Positions 53,632-61,918 of a stretch of DNA of 64,000 nt are shown in pieces (the stretch's first letter is position 1; the number at the start of each line of letters is the position of its first letter). This DNA is from CAIUMH01 sp963758555 (lineage in GTDB: Bacteria; Actinomycetota; Acidimicrobiia; Acidimicrobiales; RAAP-2). The notes beneath the pieces were generated by a model that was not told the origin of the DNA, did no database searches, and worked only from the letters and a program-made list of their open reading frames with translations. Where the stretch lies: positions 72,145-136,144 of the forward strand of contig CAVWVW010000005.1 of NCBI GenBank assembly GCA_963758555.1, given 5' to 3'. Made by a program: the position numbers and the translations under genes.

Positions 53632-54282
53632 ATGGGGCTCAAGCGGTTCGAGGGCAGACTCGAGCGGCTCGTCGAGGGTTCCCTCTCCAGGCCGTTCCGC
53701 AGCACGCTGCAACCAGTGGAGATCGGTCGACGGCTGACTCGGGAGATGGACCTGCAGCGCAGGGTGGGTCCTCGCGGGCTGCTGGTAGCCCCCAACAGCT
53801 TCGCCGTCAGCCTCTCGGAGATCGACGTCGAGCGCTTCAGCTCGTACCTCGAGGCGCTGGTGCGAGAGCTGGCCGAAGCAGCCCGCGAGCATGCCGAGAT
53901 CGAGCACTACACCTTGGTGGGCCCCGTGGAGGTCGACATCTTCGAGAGCGCTCGGATGAAGGCTGGACAGATCGAGGTGGCCGGCTCCGTGATCGAGGGC
54001 TCGATGCCCTTTGAGCTGGTCCTCCACGACGGTCGTCGCTTCACGATCGACACCGAGCCCCTGGTCATCGGTCGCCTTCCCGAGTGCCAGGTCGTCTTGA
54101 ACGACCCCAACGTCTCTCGGCGCCACGCCGAGGTGGTCCTCGAGGGCCGTGACGTGGTGCTGCGCGACCTTGGCTCGACCAACGGCACCAAGGTCAACGG
54201 CTCGCACGTCTCTGCGGTCGTGCTCTCAGGTGGCGATGAGATCATCATCGGCGCCACACGGATGGCTTTCGAGGCGCCGTAG
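53632..54282 (+). CDS. fhaA: FHA-domain protein FhaA (DUF3662 + FHA)
   Basis: 216 residues. The N-terminal DUF3662 domain (about 1-115) starts GLKRFEGRLERLVEGSLSRPFRS with LQPVEIGRRLTREMD. A C-terminal FHA domain (about 140-214) has VIGRLPECQVVLNDP, SRRHAEVV and GSTNGTKVNG, the phospho-Thr-binding loops. Much shorter than mycobacterial FhaA because the Pro/Gln-rich linker is nearly absent. FHA proteins read phosphorylation by PknB. First gene of fhaA-fhaB-pstP-pbpA(-pknB). Confidence 0.93.
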   Translation: MGLKRFEGRLERLVEGSLSRPFRSTLQPVEIGRRLTREMDLQRRVGPRGLLVAPNSFAVSLSEIDVERFSSYLEALVRELAEAAREHAEIEHYTLVGPVEVDIFESARMKAGQIEVAGSVIEGSMPFELVLHDGRRFTIDTEPLVIGRLPECQVVLNDPNVSRRHAEVVLEGRDVVLRDLGSTNGTKVNGSHVSAVVLSGGDEIIIGATRMAFEAP

Positions 54283-54756
54283 ATGGCGACATCGCTGGTC
54301 GTCGCCTCGACCAACTATCAGTCGATCGTCCGACCGCTGCAGTGGTTCGTGGTGATCCTGATCTTCCTCTTCTTCCTGCGCGTCATCCGTGCGGTGTGGG
54401 TCGAGACCTCGCCGGGCGGCCGACGCCGGAAGCGACCAGAGCGCCAGGGCGGGCGATCGGGCACGGGCCTGGTCATCATCGAGCCCTCCCAGCGCGTCGA
54501 CGAGCGCTACGACGTCGCCGAAGGGGTCGGGCTGACCATCGGTCGCTCTGCGACGTGCGACGTCGTCGTGGCTGAGGACATCTACGCCTCGACCGTGCAC
54601 GCCCGCGTCCAGCGAGAGGACTCAGGCCTCTGGGCGGAGGACCTCGCGTCGACGAACGGCACCTACCTCAACGCCGAGCGGATCGAGACCCGGACCAAGC
54701 TCACCCGTGGCGACGTGCTCCAAGTCGGCGGGACGGTCTTCGAGGTCATCCGATGA
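54283..54756 (+). CDS. fhaB: FHA-domain protein FhaB with membrane anchor
   Basis: 157 residues; the ATG follows the fhaA stop with no gap. An N-terminal helix (WFVVILIFLFFLRVIRAVWV, about 19-38) anchors it, then a basic stretch and an FHA domain with GLTIGRSATCDVVV, STVHARVQ and DLASTNGTYLN. In other Actinobacteria FhaB is phosphorylated by and bound to PknB and tied to septal wall growth. The pstP start overlaps its stop (ATGA). Confidence 0.92.
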   Translation: MATSLVVASTNYQSIVRPLQWFVVILIFLFFLRVIRAVWVETSPGGRRRKRPERQGGRSGTGLVIIEPSQRVDERYDVAEGVGLTIGRSATCDVVVAEDIYASTVHARVQREDSGLWAEDLASTNGTYLNAERIETRTKLTRGDVLQVGGTVFEVIR

Positions 54757-55991
54757 CAGTCCTTCGGGCCGGGAGCGCCACTGACCCCGGGATGGTCAGG
54801 ACCAACAACCAGGACGCGGTCTTGGCGGAGGTCACCGTCTTCGTGGTCGCTGACGGCATGGGCGGTCACGCAGGGGGCGAGATCGCCTCGGCAACGGCGG
54901 TGTCGTCCCTTCGCCAGAGCTTGACCTCGACGACGACGGCCGAGGGCCTCATGGAGGCGTTGCGCGAGGCGAATCGCGCCGTCGGCGAGGCCAGCTCTGA
55001 CGATCCTGACCTGGCGGGCATGGGCACGACGGCGGTGGCCGCCGTGCTGGTGGGGACTGAGACCGGCGACCGCCTGCTCATCGGCAACGTCGGAGACTCT
55101 CGCGCCTACCACTTCCATGAGGGGATCTTGGACCAGGTGACCGAGGACCACTCCATGGTCGCTGAGCTCCTCCGAGATGGCTCGATCACCGAGGAAGAGG
55201 CCGCGCACCACCCGCAGCGCCACGTGATCACCCGCGTGCTCGGGACCAGCCCGGACGTCGACGTCGACCTCTTCGAGCTCCGGCTCAACGAAGGTGACCG
55301 CGTCCTGCTCTGCAGTGACGGCTTGACGAACGAGGTCACTGAAGAAGAGATCATCCGTGTGCTCCGCTCGATCTCCGACCCGACGGAGGCCGCTCAAGAC
55401 CTGGTTCGCCGAGCCAACGCCCATGGCGGCAACGACAACATCTCGGTCGTCGTCGTCGATGCGCTCCTCGCTGAGGAGCAGGCGGGTCCGGCAGCGATCG
55501 GCATCGCCGCGGCTCCGTCGTCTCGGTCGACGACGCTCGGTCTCGAGAAGGAAGGCGAGTCCTGGTGGGCGCGGCGCAAGCGCCTTGGGATGCGACGGGC
55601 GATCACGTTCCGGGTCTTCGCGTTCGTGCTGCTGGTCGCCGGGGTGATCGTGGGAGCTGCCTACTTCCTTCGCTGGTATGAGAACTCGAACTACTACGTG
55701 ATCTCCAAGGGCAGCCAGGTGGTGATCTACCAAGGTCGCCAAGGAGGCTTGCTCTGGTTCAAGCCCAAGGAGGTCAAGGTGACCTCAACGACGACGGGCC
55801 AGGTCTTGGCGATCCGACGACCTGCGCTTCGAGCGGGCGTCGATGAGTCGTCACTCCAGCTCGCCGAGGCGTACGTCAAGAACCTGGCGAACGAGTACCG
55901 CAGCGCCAACCCGACGACGACCACCACGGTGCCCGGTAGCACGACCACCACGGTGCCCGGCGGCACGACCACCACGGTCGGGGGGGTCTGA
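54753..55991 (+). CDS. pstP: PP2C-family Ser/Thr phosphatase PstP/PstP-like
   Basis: 412 residues. The catalytic domain (1-240) has metal-binding acids in FVVADGMGGHAGGE, IGNVGDSRAY, LLCSDGLTNEV and NDNISVVVVD. A juxtamembrane region, one helix (FRVFAFVLLVAGVIVGAAYFL, about 288-308) and a 100-residue outer part follow, ending in TTTTVPGS-type repeats. Dephosphorylates PknB and its targets. In most Actinobacteria rodA follows; here pbpA starts five bases after the stop. Confidence 0.95.
   Translation: MTVLRAGSATDPGMVRTNNQDAVLAEVTVFVVADGMGGHAGGEIASATAVSSLRQSLTSTTTAEGLMEALREANRAVGEASSDDPDLAGMGTTAVAAVLVGTETGDRLLIGNVGDSRAYHFHEGILDQVTEDHSMVAELLRDGSITEEEAAHHPQRHVITRVLGTSPDVDVDLFELRLNEGDRVLLCSDGLTNEVTEEEIIRVLRSISDPTEAAQDLVRRANAHGGNDNISVVVVDALLAEEQAGPAAIGIAAAPSSRSTTLGLEKEGESWWARRKRLGMRRAITFRVFAFVLLVAGVIVGAAYFLRWYENSNYYVISKGSQVVIYQGRQGGLLWFKPKEVKVTSTTTGQVLAIRRPALRAGVDESSLQLAEAYVKNLANEYRSANPTTTTTVPGSTTTTVPGGTTTTVGGV
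55917..55984. repeat. 24-bp tandem repeat in the pstP 3' end
   Basis: About 2.8 copies of a 24-bp unit starting ACGACCACCACGGTGCCCGG, coding TTTTVPG(S/G). Copies 1 and 2 differ at two positions and the third is cut short. Confidence 0.85.
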
Positions 55992-55996
55992 CTCGC

Positions 55997-57502
55997 ATGG
56001 ATCGACGCATCCGAATCTTGGCGCTCTTCCTGGTCATCTTGTTCGGCGCTCTCCTGGTGCAGGGCGCCAACGTCCAGTTCCGACGGTCAGAGGCCCTGGC
56101 GTCGAGCCCTCACAACCCGCGAGTCCAAGCGACGAGGCTCAACCAGGACCGTGGGCAGATCCTGGCGGCGGACGGTTCCGTGCTCGCTCAGTCCAACCCG
56201 ACGCCGAACGGCACGTACAAGTACCAGCGCGTGTACCCCCAAGGCCCGCTGATGAGCCAGATCACGGGCGTCGACTCGATCAACTACGGGCTCTATGGGA
56301 TCGAGGCTTCCTACAACTCGTATCTCACGAGCCACAAGCAGCCGGCGAGCTCCATCACGCAGCTCCTCTCGCCGCAGACCTCGACTGATTCGGTGACGCT
56401 GACGGCCGTTCCCCAGCTGCAGCAGGACGCCCAGGATGCGTTGGCCGGTCGCGACGGAGCCGTGGTCGCCATCGATCCTCGCAACGGCAACGTCGAGGCC
56501 ATGTACTCGAATCCCACCTATGACCCGAATCCCCTGGCCAGCCCTTCGGGGTTGATCGAGGCCTTCGCGTGGGGCGCGGCCAACTCGAAGAACGCGGCGG
56601 GCTTCGTGCCCTTCAGCCCACTGGCCTATCGAAGCGCCTTCCCTCCGGGCTCGACGTTCAAGGTGGTGACAGCGACGGCGGCCTACGCGAAGGATCCGTC
56701 GCTGACGACGAAGTCCTATGCGACGCTTCCCACGACGCCGCTGCCGGACACCAACCAGACGCTGTCCAACTATGGCTTCGCCGCGTGCGGCGGCACCATC
56801 GCCGAGATGCTCCCTCCCTCGTGCGACACGGGCTTCGCCCTGCTCGGGCTTGATCTCGGGGCACAGAACCTCTGGGAGCAGGCGACGGAGTTCGGCTTCA
56901 ACTCGGTGCCGCCACTCGACATCCCGGGCGTCGAGGCCTCGAACTTCCCGACGCCCGCCGAGCTGGCGCACAACCTCCCAGGTCTCGCCTACAGCGCCAT
57001 CGGGCAAGAGGACGTGGACGCGACCGCTCTGCAGAACGCACTCGACGCGGCGGCGATCGCCAACAAGGGCTCGCTCATGGCGCCCCACCTCATGGAGACC
57101 ATCCGTGACCAGCAGGGAGATCTCGTCAAGACCTACCAGCCCAAGCAGTGGCTGTCGACGACGACACAAGCGGTGGCGGCGCAGATCTCGACGCTCATGC
57201 AGCAGGTCGTCACGAACGGGACCGCCTACGGGATCTTCAACCCAGCCTTCAAGGTGGCTGCGAAGACCGGAACCGCTCAGACGTCGCTGACGAACGTGAA
57301 CACCTCGACCGATGACTGGATGATCGCCTTCGCACCTGCTGACAACCCCGTCATCGCCATCGCCGTCGTGGTGCCGAACCAGACGCTCTCGGCGACGGGG
57401 GCCACGGTCGCTGGTCCGATCATGAACTGCATGATCCAAAGGACGCTCGCCTATGCGGGGAACTTGGCTGCCCGACTCAACCCCGCCTCATGCAACCTGT
57501 GA
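55997..57502 (+). CDS. pbpA: Penicillin-binding protein PbpA (class B transpeptidase)
   Basis: 501 residues. A short cytoplasmic start and signal anchor (ILALFLVILFGALLVQGANV), a dimerisation domain (about 40-160) and the transpeptidase. Nucleophile motif STFK has Ser219 and Lys222, and KTG is at 423-425. The SxN motif reads Ser275-Cys-Asp277, where relatives usually have SCN. Crosslinks peptidoglycan during elongation or division. It normally works with the SEDS glycosyltransferase RodA, whose gene is absent from this cluster. Confidence 0.94.
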   Translation: MDRRIRILALFLVILFGALLVQGANVQFRRSEALASSPHNPRVQATRLNQDRGQILAADGSVLAQSNPTPNGTYKYQRVYPQGPLMSQITGVDSINYGLYGIEASYNSYLTSHKQPASSITQLLSPQTSTDSVTLTAVPQLQQDAQDALAGRDGAVVAIDPRNGNVEAMYSNPTYDPNPLASPSGLIEAFAWGAANSKNAAGFVPFSPLAYRSAFPPGSTFKVVTATAAYAKDPSLTTKSYATLPTTPLPDTNQTLSNYGFAACGGTIAEMLPPSCDTGFALLGLDLGAQNLWEQATEFGFNSVPPLDIPGVEASNFPTPAELAHNLPGLAYSAIGQEDVDATALQNALDAAAIANKGSLMAPHLMETIRDQQGDLVKTYQPKQWLSTTTQAVAAQISTLMQQVVTNGTAYGIFNPAFKVAAKTGTAQTSLTNVNTSTDDWMIAFAPADNPVIAIAVVVPNQTLSATGATVAGPIMNCMIQRTLAYAGNLAARLNPASCNL

Positions 57503-57537
57503 TCGTCCCTGCAATCTCTCGCCACAGACCAGAGGAA

Positions 57538-57552
57538 TAGGCTGAGCGCACC
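57538..57552 (+). promoter_or_regulatory. Near-leaderless -10 element before pknB
   Basis: TAGGCT (57538-57543) ends nine bases before ATG 57553. This would allow pknB to be transcribed separately from pbpA, which ends 50 bp upstream. Confidence 0.45.
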
Positions 57553-59484
57553 ATGGAGCCAGTGACCGAACAGCGAACCTTCTCAGGCCGCTATCAGCTC
57601 ACGCACCTGATCGCTCGTGGCGGGATGGCCCAGGTGTTCCGAGCGCATGACCAGCTCTTGGACCGCACGGTCGCGCTCAAGGTCCTCTTCCCGGAGCTGA
57701 GCGTGGACCAGACCTTCGTCGAGCGCTTCCGACGTGAGGCGCAGTCTGCCGCCAAGCTGAGCCACCCCAACATCGTGCCCGTCTTCGACTGGGGCGAGGA
57801 CGACGGCTCGTACTTCATCGTCATGGAGTTCATCGATGGCTTCCCGCTCTCCAGCGAGATCCGAGAGAAGGGCCAGATCGAGCCGACGAGAGCGGCCACC
57901 ATCGCAGCCTCGGTGGCCGCCGCGCTCGACTACGCGCACCGCCGAGGCGTGGTGCACCGAGACATCAAGCCCGGCAACGTGCTCATCACCGACGAAGGCC
58001 AGGTGAAGGTCACCGACTTCGGCATCGCTCGAGCCGTCAACACCGAAGAGAGCCTCACCCAGGTGGGCTCGGTGATGGGGACGGCGACCTACTTCTCGCC
58101 CGAGCAGGCCGAAGGTCGCGTCGTCGACACGAGGAGCGATATCTACTCGCTCGGCATCGTCCTCTACGAGATGCTGGTGGGCCGCCCACCGTTCGTCGGC
58201 GACTCTCCTGTGGCGGTGGCGTCGATGCACGTGCGGGACATCGCCCCGATGCCTCGCTCGTTCTTGCCGACTGTGCCCGTGGGCATCGAGTCGATTGCGA
58301 TGAGGGCGCTGTCGAAGCGCCCGGATGATCGCTATCAGAACGCCGGCGAGATGCGCGAGGACCTCCTTCGCTACGTCAACGGCGCGCCCGTCCTCGCTCC
58401 TGACCCGGAGACCACGGTGCTTCGTGAGGTCGAGGCGACCACCACGATGGCCGCGGTCAACAGGACCCAGGCGGTGCCGATCTTCAGTGGGCCCCGAACG
58501 GATCTCGTGAAGAAGAAGAAGCGACGGCGACCCAACGCCTGGGTGATCGTGCTCATCGCGCTGGTGGTCGCCGCGCTCGCTGCTGGCGGAGCGTTCTTGG
58601 CCTCGCGCAGCTCCAAGGCGGGCCTCACCGTGCCGAACGTCGTGGGCCTCCAGTACTTGGCAGCCGCGGCGAAGATCTCGCAGGCCGGTCTCGTCGTCGG
58701 CCCGAACTCGACGCTGGTCTCGTCAACGAAGCCGGCCGGAACGGTGATCAGGACGAACCCGGGACCCGGTTCGTCGGTGAAGAAGGGCGACACGGTCACC
58801 CTCACCATCTCAAAGGGCATCCCTGTGGCGCAGGTGAGCCTTCCGAGCGTGGTGGGACAGAACCTCACGGCTGCGGAGACGACGCTTCGAAACGCGGGCT
58901 TCCAGGTGAACGTCGCCACATCGACCACCGTCTTCGCCAGCAGCTCGCATCCGGGTGACGTGGTCCTCTCCCAGGACCCCTCGGGCGCCACGGCACCGAA
59001 GGGCTCGGTCATCACCTTGACCATCCCGGGGTCGCAGACCTCGGCCACGGTGCCGAACCTCGTGGGCTCCCCGTCCGGCGCTGCGTCCGGGGCACTCAGC
59101 CAAGCGAACCTGACGCTGGGTGGTCAATCACAGGCGTGCTCGAGCTCGGTGCCCTCTGGGTCGATCGTCTCGACGACGCCAGGCGGCGGGGCCAGCGTCC
59201 CGACCGGCACCGTCGTGAGCATCGTGGTCTCAAGTGGTCCGTGCCAGGTCTCGGTCCCCGGCTTCACCCCGGGGGTGACGACCGCCTCGAACTATGAGGG
59301 CCAGCTCACCAGCGTGGGGCTCGTCCCCTCCGCCGGCACGAGCTGTGGCACCACCGGGGCGACCGTCGCCTCGGCATCCCCAGGTCCAGGCACGTCGGTC
59401 GATGCCGGCTCGACGGTGGCGTTGACGTGCAGCGCGCCGTCTGGGCCCACCGGAACCACCGGGAAGACGGGTACCAGCGGCTGA
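57553..59484 (+). CDS. pknB: Ser/Thr protein kinase PknB with PASTA repeats
   Basis: 643 residues. Kinase domain (13-275): ARGGMAQVF, Lys43, HRDIKPGNVLI with Asp137, DFG 155-157, activation loop with Thr163, Thr169 and GTATYFSPEQA. A linker with a KKKKRRR stop signal and a membrane helix (about 327-348, VIVLIALVVAALAAGGAF) lead to about four PASTA domains (356-640), which sense muropeptides or lipid II. It ends in a Gly/Thr tail. Likely targets here are CwlM, FhaB and wall enzymes, by family knowledge. pknA is missing upstream. Confidence 0.96.
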   Translation: MEPVTEQRTFSGRYQLTHLIARGGMAQVFRAHDQLLDRTVALKVLFPELSVDQTFVERFRREAQSAAKLSHPNIVPVFDWGEDDGSYFIVMEFIDGFPLSSEIREKGQIEPTRAATIAASVAAALDYAHRRGVVHRDIKPGNVLITDEGQVKVTDFGIARAVNTEESLTQVGSVMGTATYFSPEQAEGRVVDTRSDIYSLGIVLYEMLVGRPPFVGDSPVAVASMHVRDIAPMPRSFLPTVPVGIESIAMRALSKRPDDRYQNAGEMREDLLRYVNGAPVLAPDPETTVLREVEATTTMAAVNRTQAVPIFSGPRTDLVKKKKRRRPNAWVIVLIALVVAALAAGGAFLASRSSKAGLTVPNVVGLQYLAAAAKISQAGLVVGPNSTLVSSTKPAGTVIRTNPGPGSSVKKGDTVTLTISKGIPVAQVSLPSVVGQNLTAAETTLRNAGFQVNVATSTTVFASSSHPGDVVLSQDPSGATAPKGSVITLTIPGSQTSATVPNLVGSPSGAASGALSQANLTLGGQSQACSSSVPSGSIVSTTPGGGASVPTGTVVSIVVSSGPCQVSVPGFTPGVTTASNYEGQLTSVGLVPSAGTSCGTTGATVASASPGPGTSVDAGSTVALTCSAPSGPTGTTGKTGTSG

Positions 59485-59493
59485 CGAGGTGCC

Positions 59494-60063
<570 letters not shown>

Positions 60064-60077
60064 GATCTGGAAGGCTA
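60064..60077 (-). promoter_or_regulatory. Near-leaderless -10 element before trpG
   Basis: TAGCCT (60077-60072, minus strand), eight bases, GTG 60063. Confidence 0.5.
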
Positions 60078-60106
60078 CCGGCCTCTGGCGGGCACCTCGG
60101 GCTGAG

Positions 60107-60120
60107 TAGCATCGGCACCC
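60107..60120 (+). promoter_or_regulatory. Near-leaderless -10 element before crgA
   Basis: TAGCAT (60107-60112), eight bases, ATG 60121. Divergent from trpG within a 57-bp gap. Confidence 0.5.
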
Positions 60121-60426
60121 ATGGCCTCATCGTCTCCGTCGAAGAAGGGTCGCTCTGCCGCCGGTCGAGCGACGCCCAAAGGTGGCAAGGCACTCGGTCG
60201 CTACACCGACCCGGAGAGCTCTGGTCGCTACACCCGTGCCACGCCGAGCTCGGCGAAGACGAGCCCTCGCTGGTGGGCGCCAGCCATGCTCGGCCTCATG
60301 ATCTTCGGCGTGGTGGTGATCTTGCTGAACTACCTCAGCGTCTTCGGCTCGCCGTCGGGCTGGGGCCTCTTGGTCGGCATCGTGATGATCGGTGGCGGCT
60401 TCTTGATGGCCACCGGCTATCGCTGA
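60121..60426 (+). CDS. crgA: Cell division protein CrgA
   Basis: 101 residues. A basic Ser/Pro/Lys N-terminus (1-55) is followed by RWWAPAMLGLMIFGVVVILLNYL and, after a short loop, GWGLLVGIVMIGGGFLMATGYR, the two-helix CrgA layout with the typical end. CrgA coordinates septal synthesis by binding FtsZ, FtsQ, FtsI and PbpA. It stands at the edge of the phosphorylation cluster, as in mycobacteria. Confidence 0.93.
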   Translation: MASSSPSKKGRSAAGRATPKGGKALGRYTDPESSGRYTRATPSSAKTSPRWWAPAMLGLMIFGVVVILLNYLSVFGSPSGWGLLVGIVMIGGGFLMATGYR

Positions 60427-60465
60427 GGGCAGAGCCTCGTCGCGCTGAACGGGCGCAAGCGCTGC

Positions 60466-61644
60466 TCAGCCGAGGCGCTCGAGGATCATCGCGTTGGCCA
60501 TGCCGCCGCCCTCGCACATCGTCTGGAGGCCATAGCGACCGCCTGTGCGCTCGAGCTCGTGGAGCAAGGTGGCTGCCAGCTTGGTCCCTGACGACCCCAA
60601 GGGGTGACCGAGAGCGATCGCCCCCCCGTTGACGTTGACCTTGGCCATGTCGGGCTGGTGCTCGATCTGCCAGGCCAGGACCACCGAGGCGAAGGCCTCG
60701 TTGATCTCGACGAGGTCCATCTGGTCCAGGGTCATCCCGGCGCGCTTGAGCACCTTCTCGGTGGCGGGGATCGGACCGGTGAGCATGATGACCGGGTCGG
60801 TCCCGACGACGGTGAAGTCGACGAAGCGAGCCCGTGGGGTGAGGCCGAGCTCGCTGGCCCGCTCCTCGCTCATGACGAGCACCGCCGAGGAGCCGTCGGT
60901 GATCTGCGAAGAGTTCCCGGCGGTGACCTTGCCGTCCTCCTTGAAGGAGGGCTTGAGGTTCGCGAGGGTCTCGACGGTGGTCGTCGGGCGGATGCCCTCG
61001 TCGGTCGTCATGATCTCGCCGGTCGGGTTGCCCTCGGCGTCGAGGAGCTCGACGGGGACGATCTCGCGCTCGAAGCGACCCTCTTGGGTGGCCCGGTCGG
61101 CACGACGGTGCGACTCGGTGGCGAAGGTGTCGAGGTCCTCGCGGCTCAGGTTCCACTTGTCAGCGATCATCTCGGCGCTGAGCCCCTGGTTGATGAGGCC
61201 GCCGACGGGCTTGTAGCGCTGATAGACGCTGGGCCCATAGGGGAAGCCCATGTCCTTGACGACCGAGGCGCCCATCGGGACCCGCGACATGGACTCGACG
61301 CCTGCGGCGACCACCACGTCGTACGCACCGGCCATCACGCCTTGGGCGGCGAAGTGCAGGGCCTGCTGCGACGAGCCGCACTGGCGGTCGATCGAGGTGG
61401 CAGGCACCGACTCGGGCCATCCGGCCGCCAGCACGGCGTTGCGACCCACGTTCACGCCCTGCTCGGCGACCTGCATCACGCAGCCCATGATCACGTCGTC
61501 GATGAGGGCGGGATCGAGGTCGTTGCGCTCTTGGAGCGCGGTCAGCGTCTTGGCGGCCAGATCGACGGCGTGGATGGTGCTGAGCTTGCCGTTCCGCTTG
61601 CCCCCGGGGGTGCGAACTGCGTCAACGATGACTGCGTTGGCCAT
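60466..61644 (-). CDS. Acetyl-CoA acyltransferase (thiolase)
   Basis: 392 residues from ATG 61644, which has GGAG eight bases upstream. Nucleophile Cys89 in DRQCGSSQQALHFAA, VEINEAFASVVLAW, His in GGAIALGHPLGSSG, and second Cys in CEGGGMANAMIL. Cleaves 3-ketoacyl-CoA or condenses two acyl-CoAs; the long steroid/FadA5-like loop MGFPYGPSVYQRYKPVGGL suggests a degradative thiolase. The gene is divergent from glnN over a 274-bp gap with no gene I can support. Confidence 0.93.
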   Translation of the reverse strand: MANAVIVDAVRTPGGKRNGKLSTIHAVDLAAKTLTALQERNDLDPALIDDVIMGCVMQVAEQGVNVGRNAVLAAGWPESVPATSIDRQCGSSQQALHFAAQGVMAGAYDVVVAAGVESMSRVPMGASVVKDMGFPYGPSVYQRYKPVGGLINQGLSAEMIADKWNLSREDLDTFATESHRRADRATQEGRFEREIVPVELLDAEGNPTGEIMTTDEGIRPTTTVETLANLKPSFKEDGKVTAGNSSQITDGSSAVLVMSEERASELGLTPRARFVDFTVVGTDPVIMLTGPIPATEKVLKRAGMTLDQMDLVEINEAFASVVLAWQIEHQPDMAKVNVNGGAIALGHPLGSSGTKLAATLLHELERTGGRYGLQTMCEGGGMANAMILERLG

Positions 61645-61918
61645 GGGATGCTCCAATCTCGATCCGGACCTCGCTGCTCGGATCAGCGAGCCAAAGGCTA
61701 GCCGCCGAGGATCTGGGCCAGGCCAGGGGTGCCGCTCAGTTGGACGGCGTTGAGAGACGCAGGTGAGCACAGGGCGGGTCGCGCTCGATTGATGTTCACG
61801 GTTCTGAAATCTCCGCGACACACGGGCTCTCTACGTTCGAGAGGGCGGACTGCATCCGGCCCCCCCGCCTGCTTGTACGACGCACGACCACCGGAGACGA
61901 ATCCCAAGGAGAGACGAT

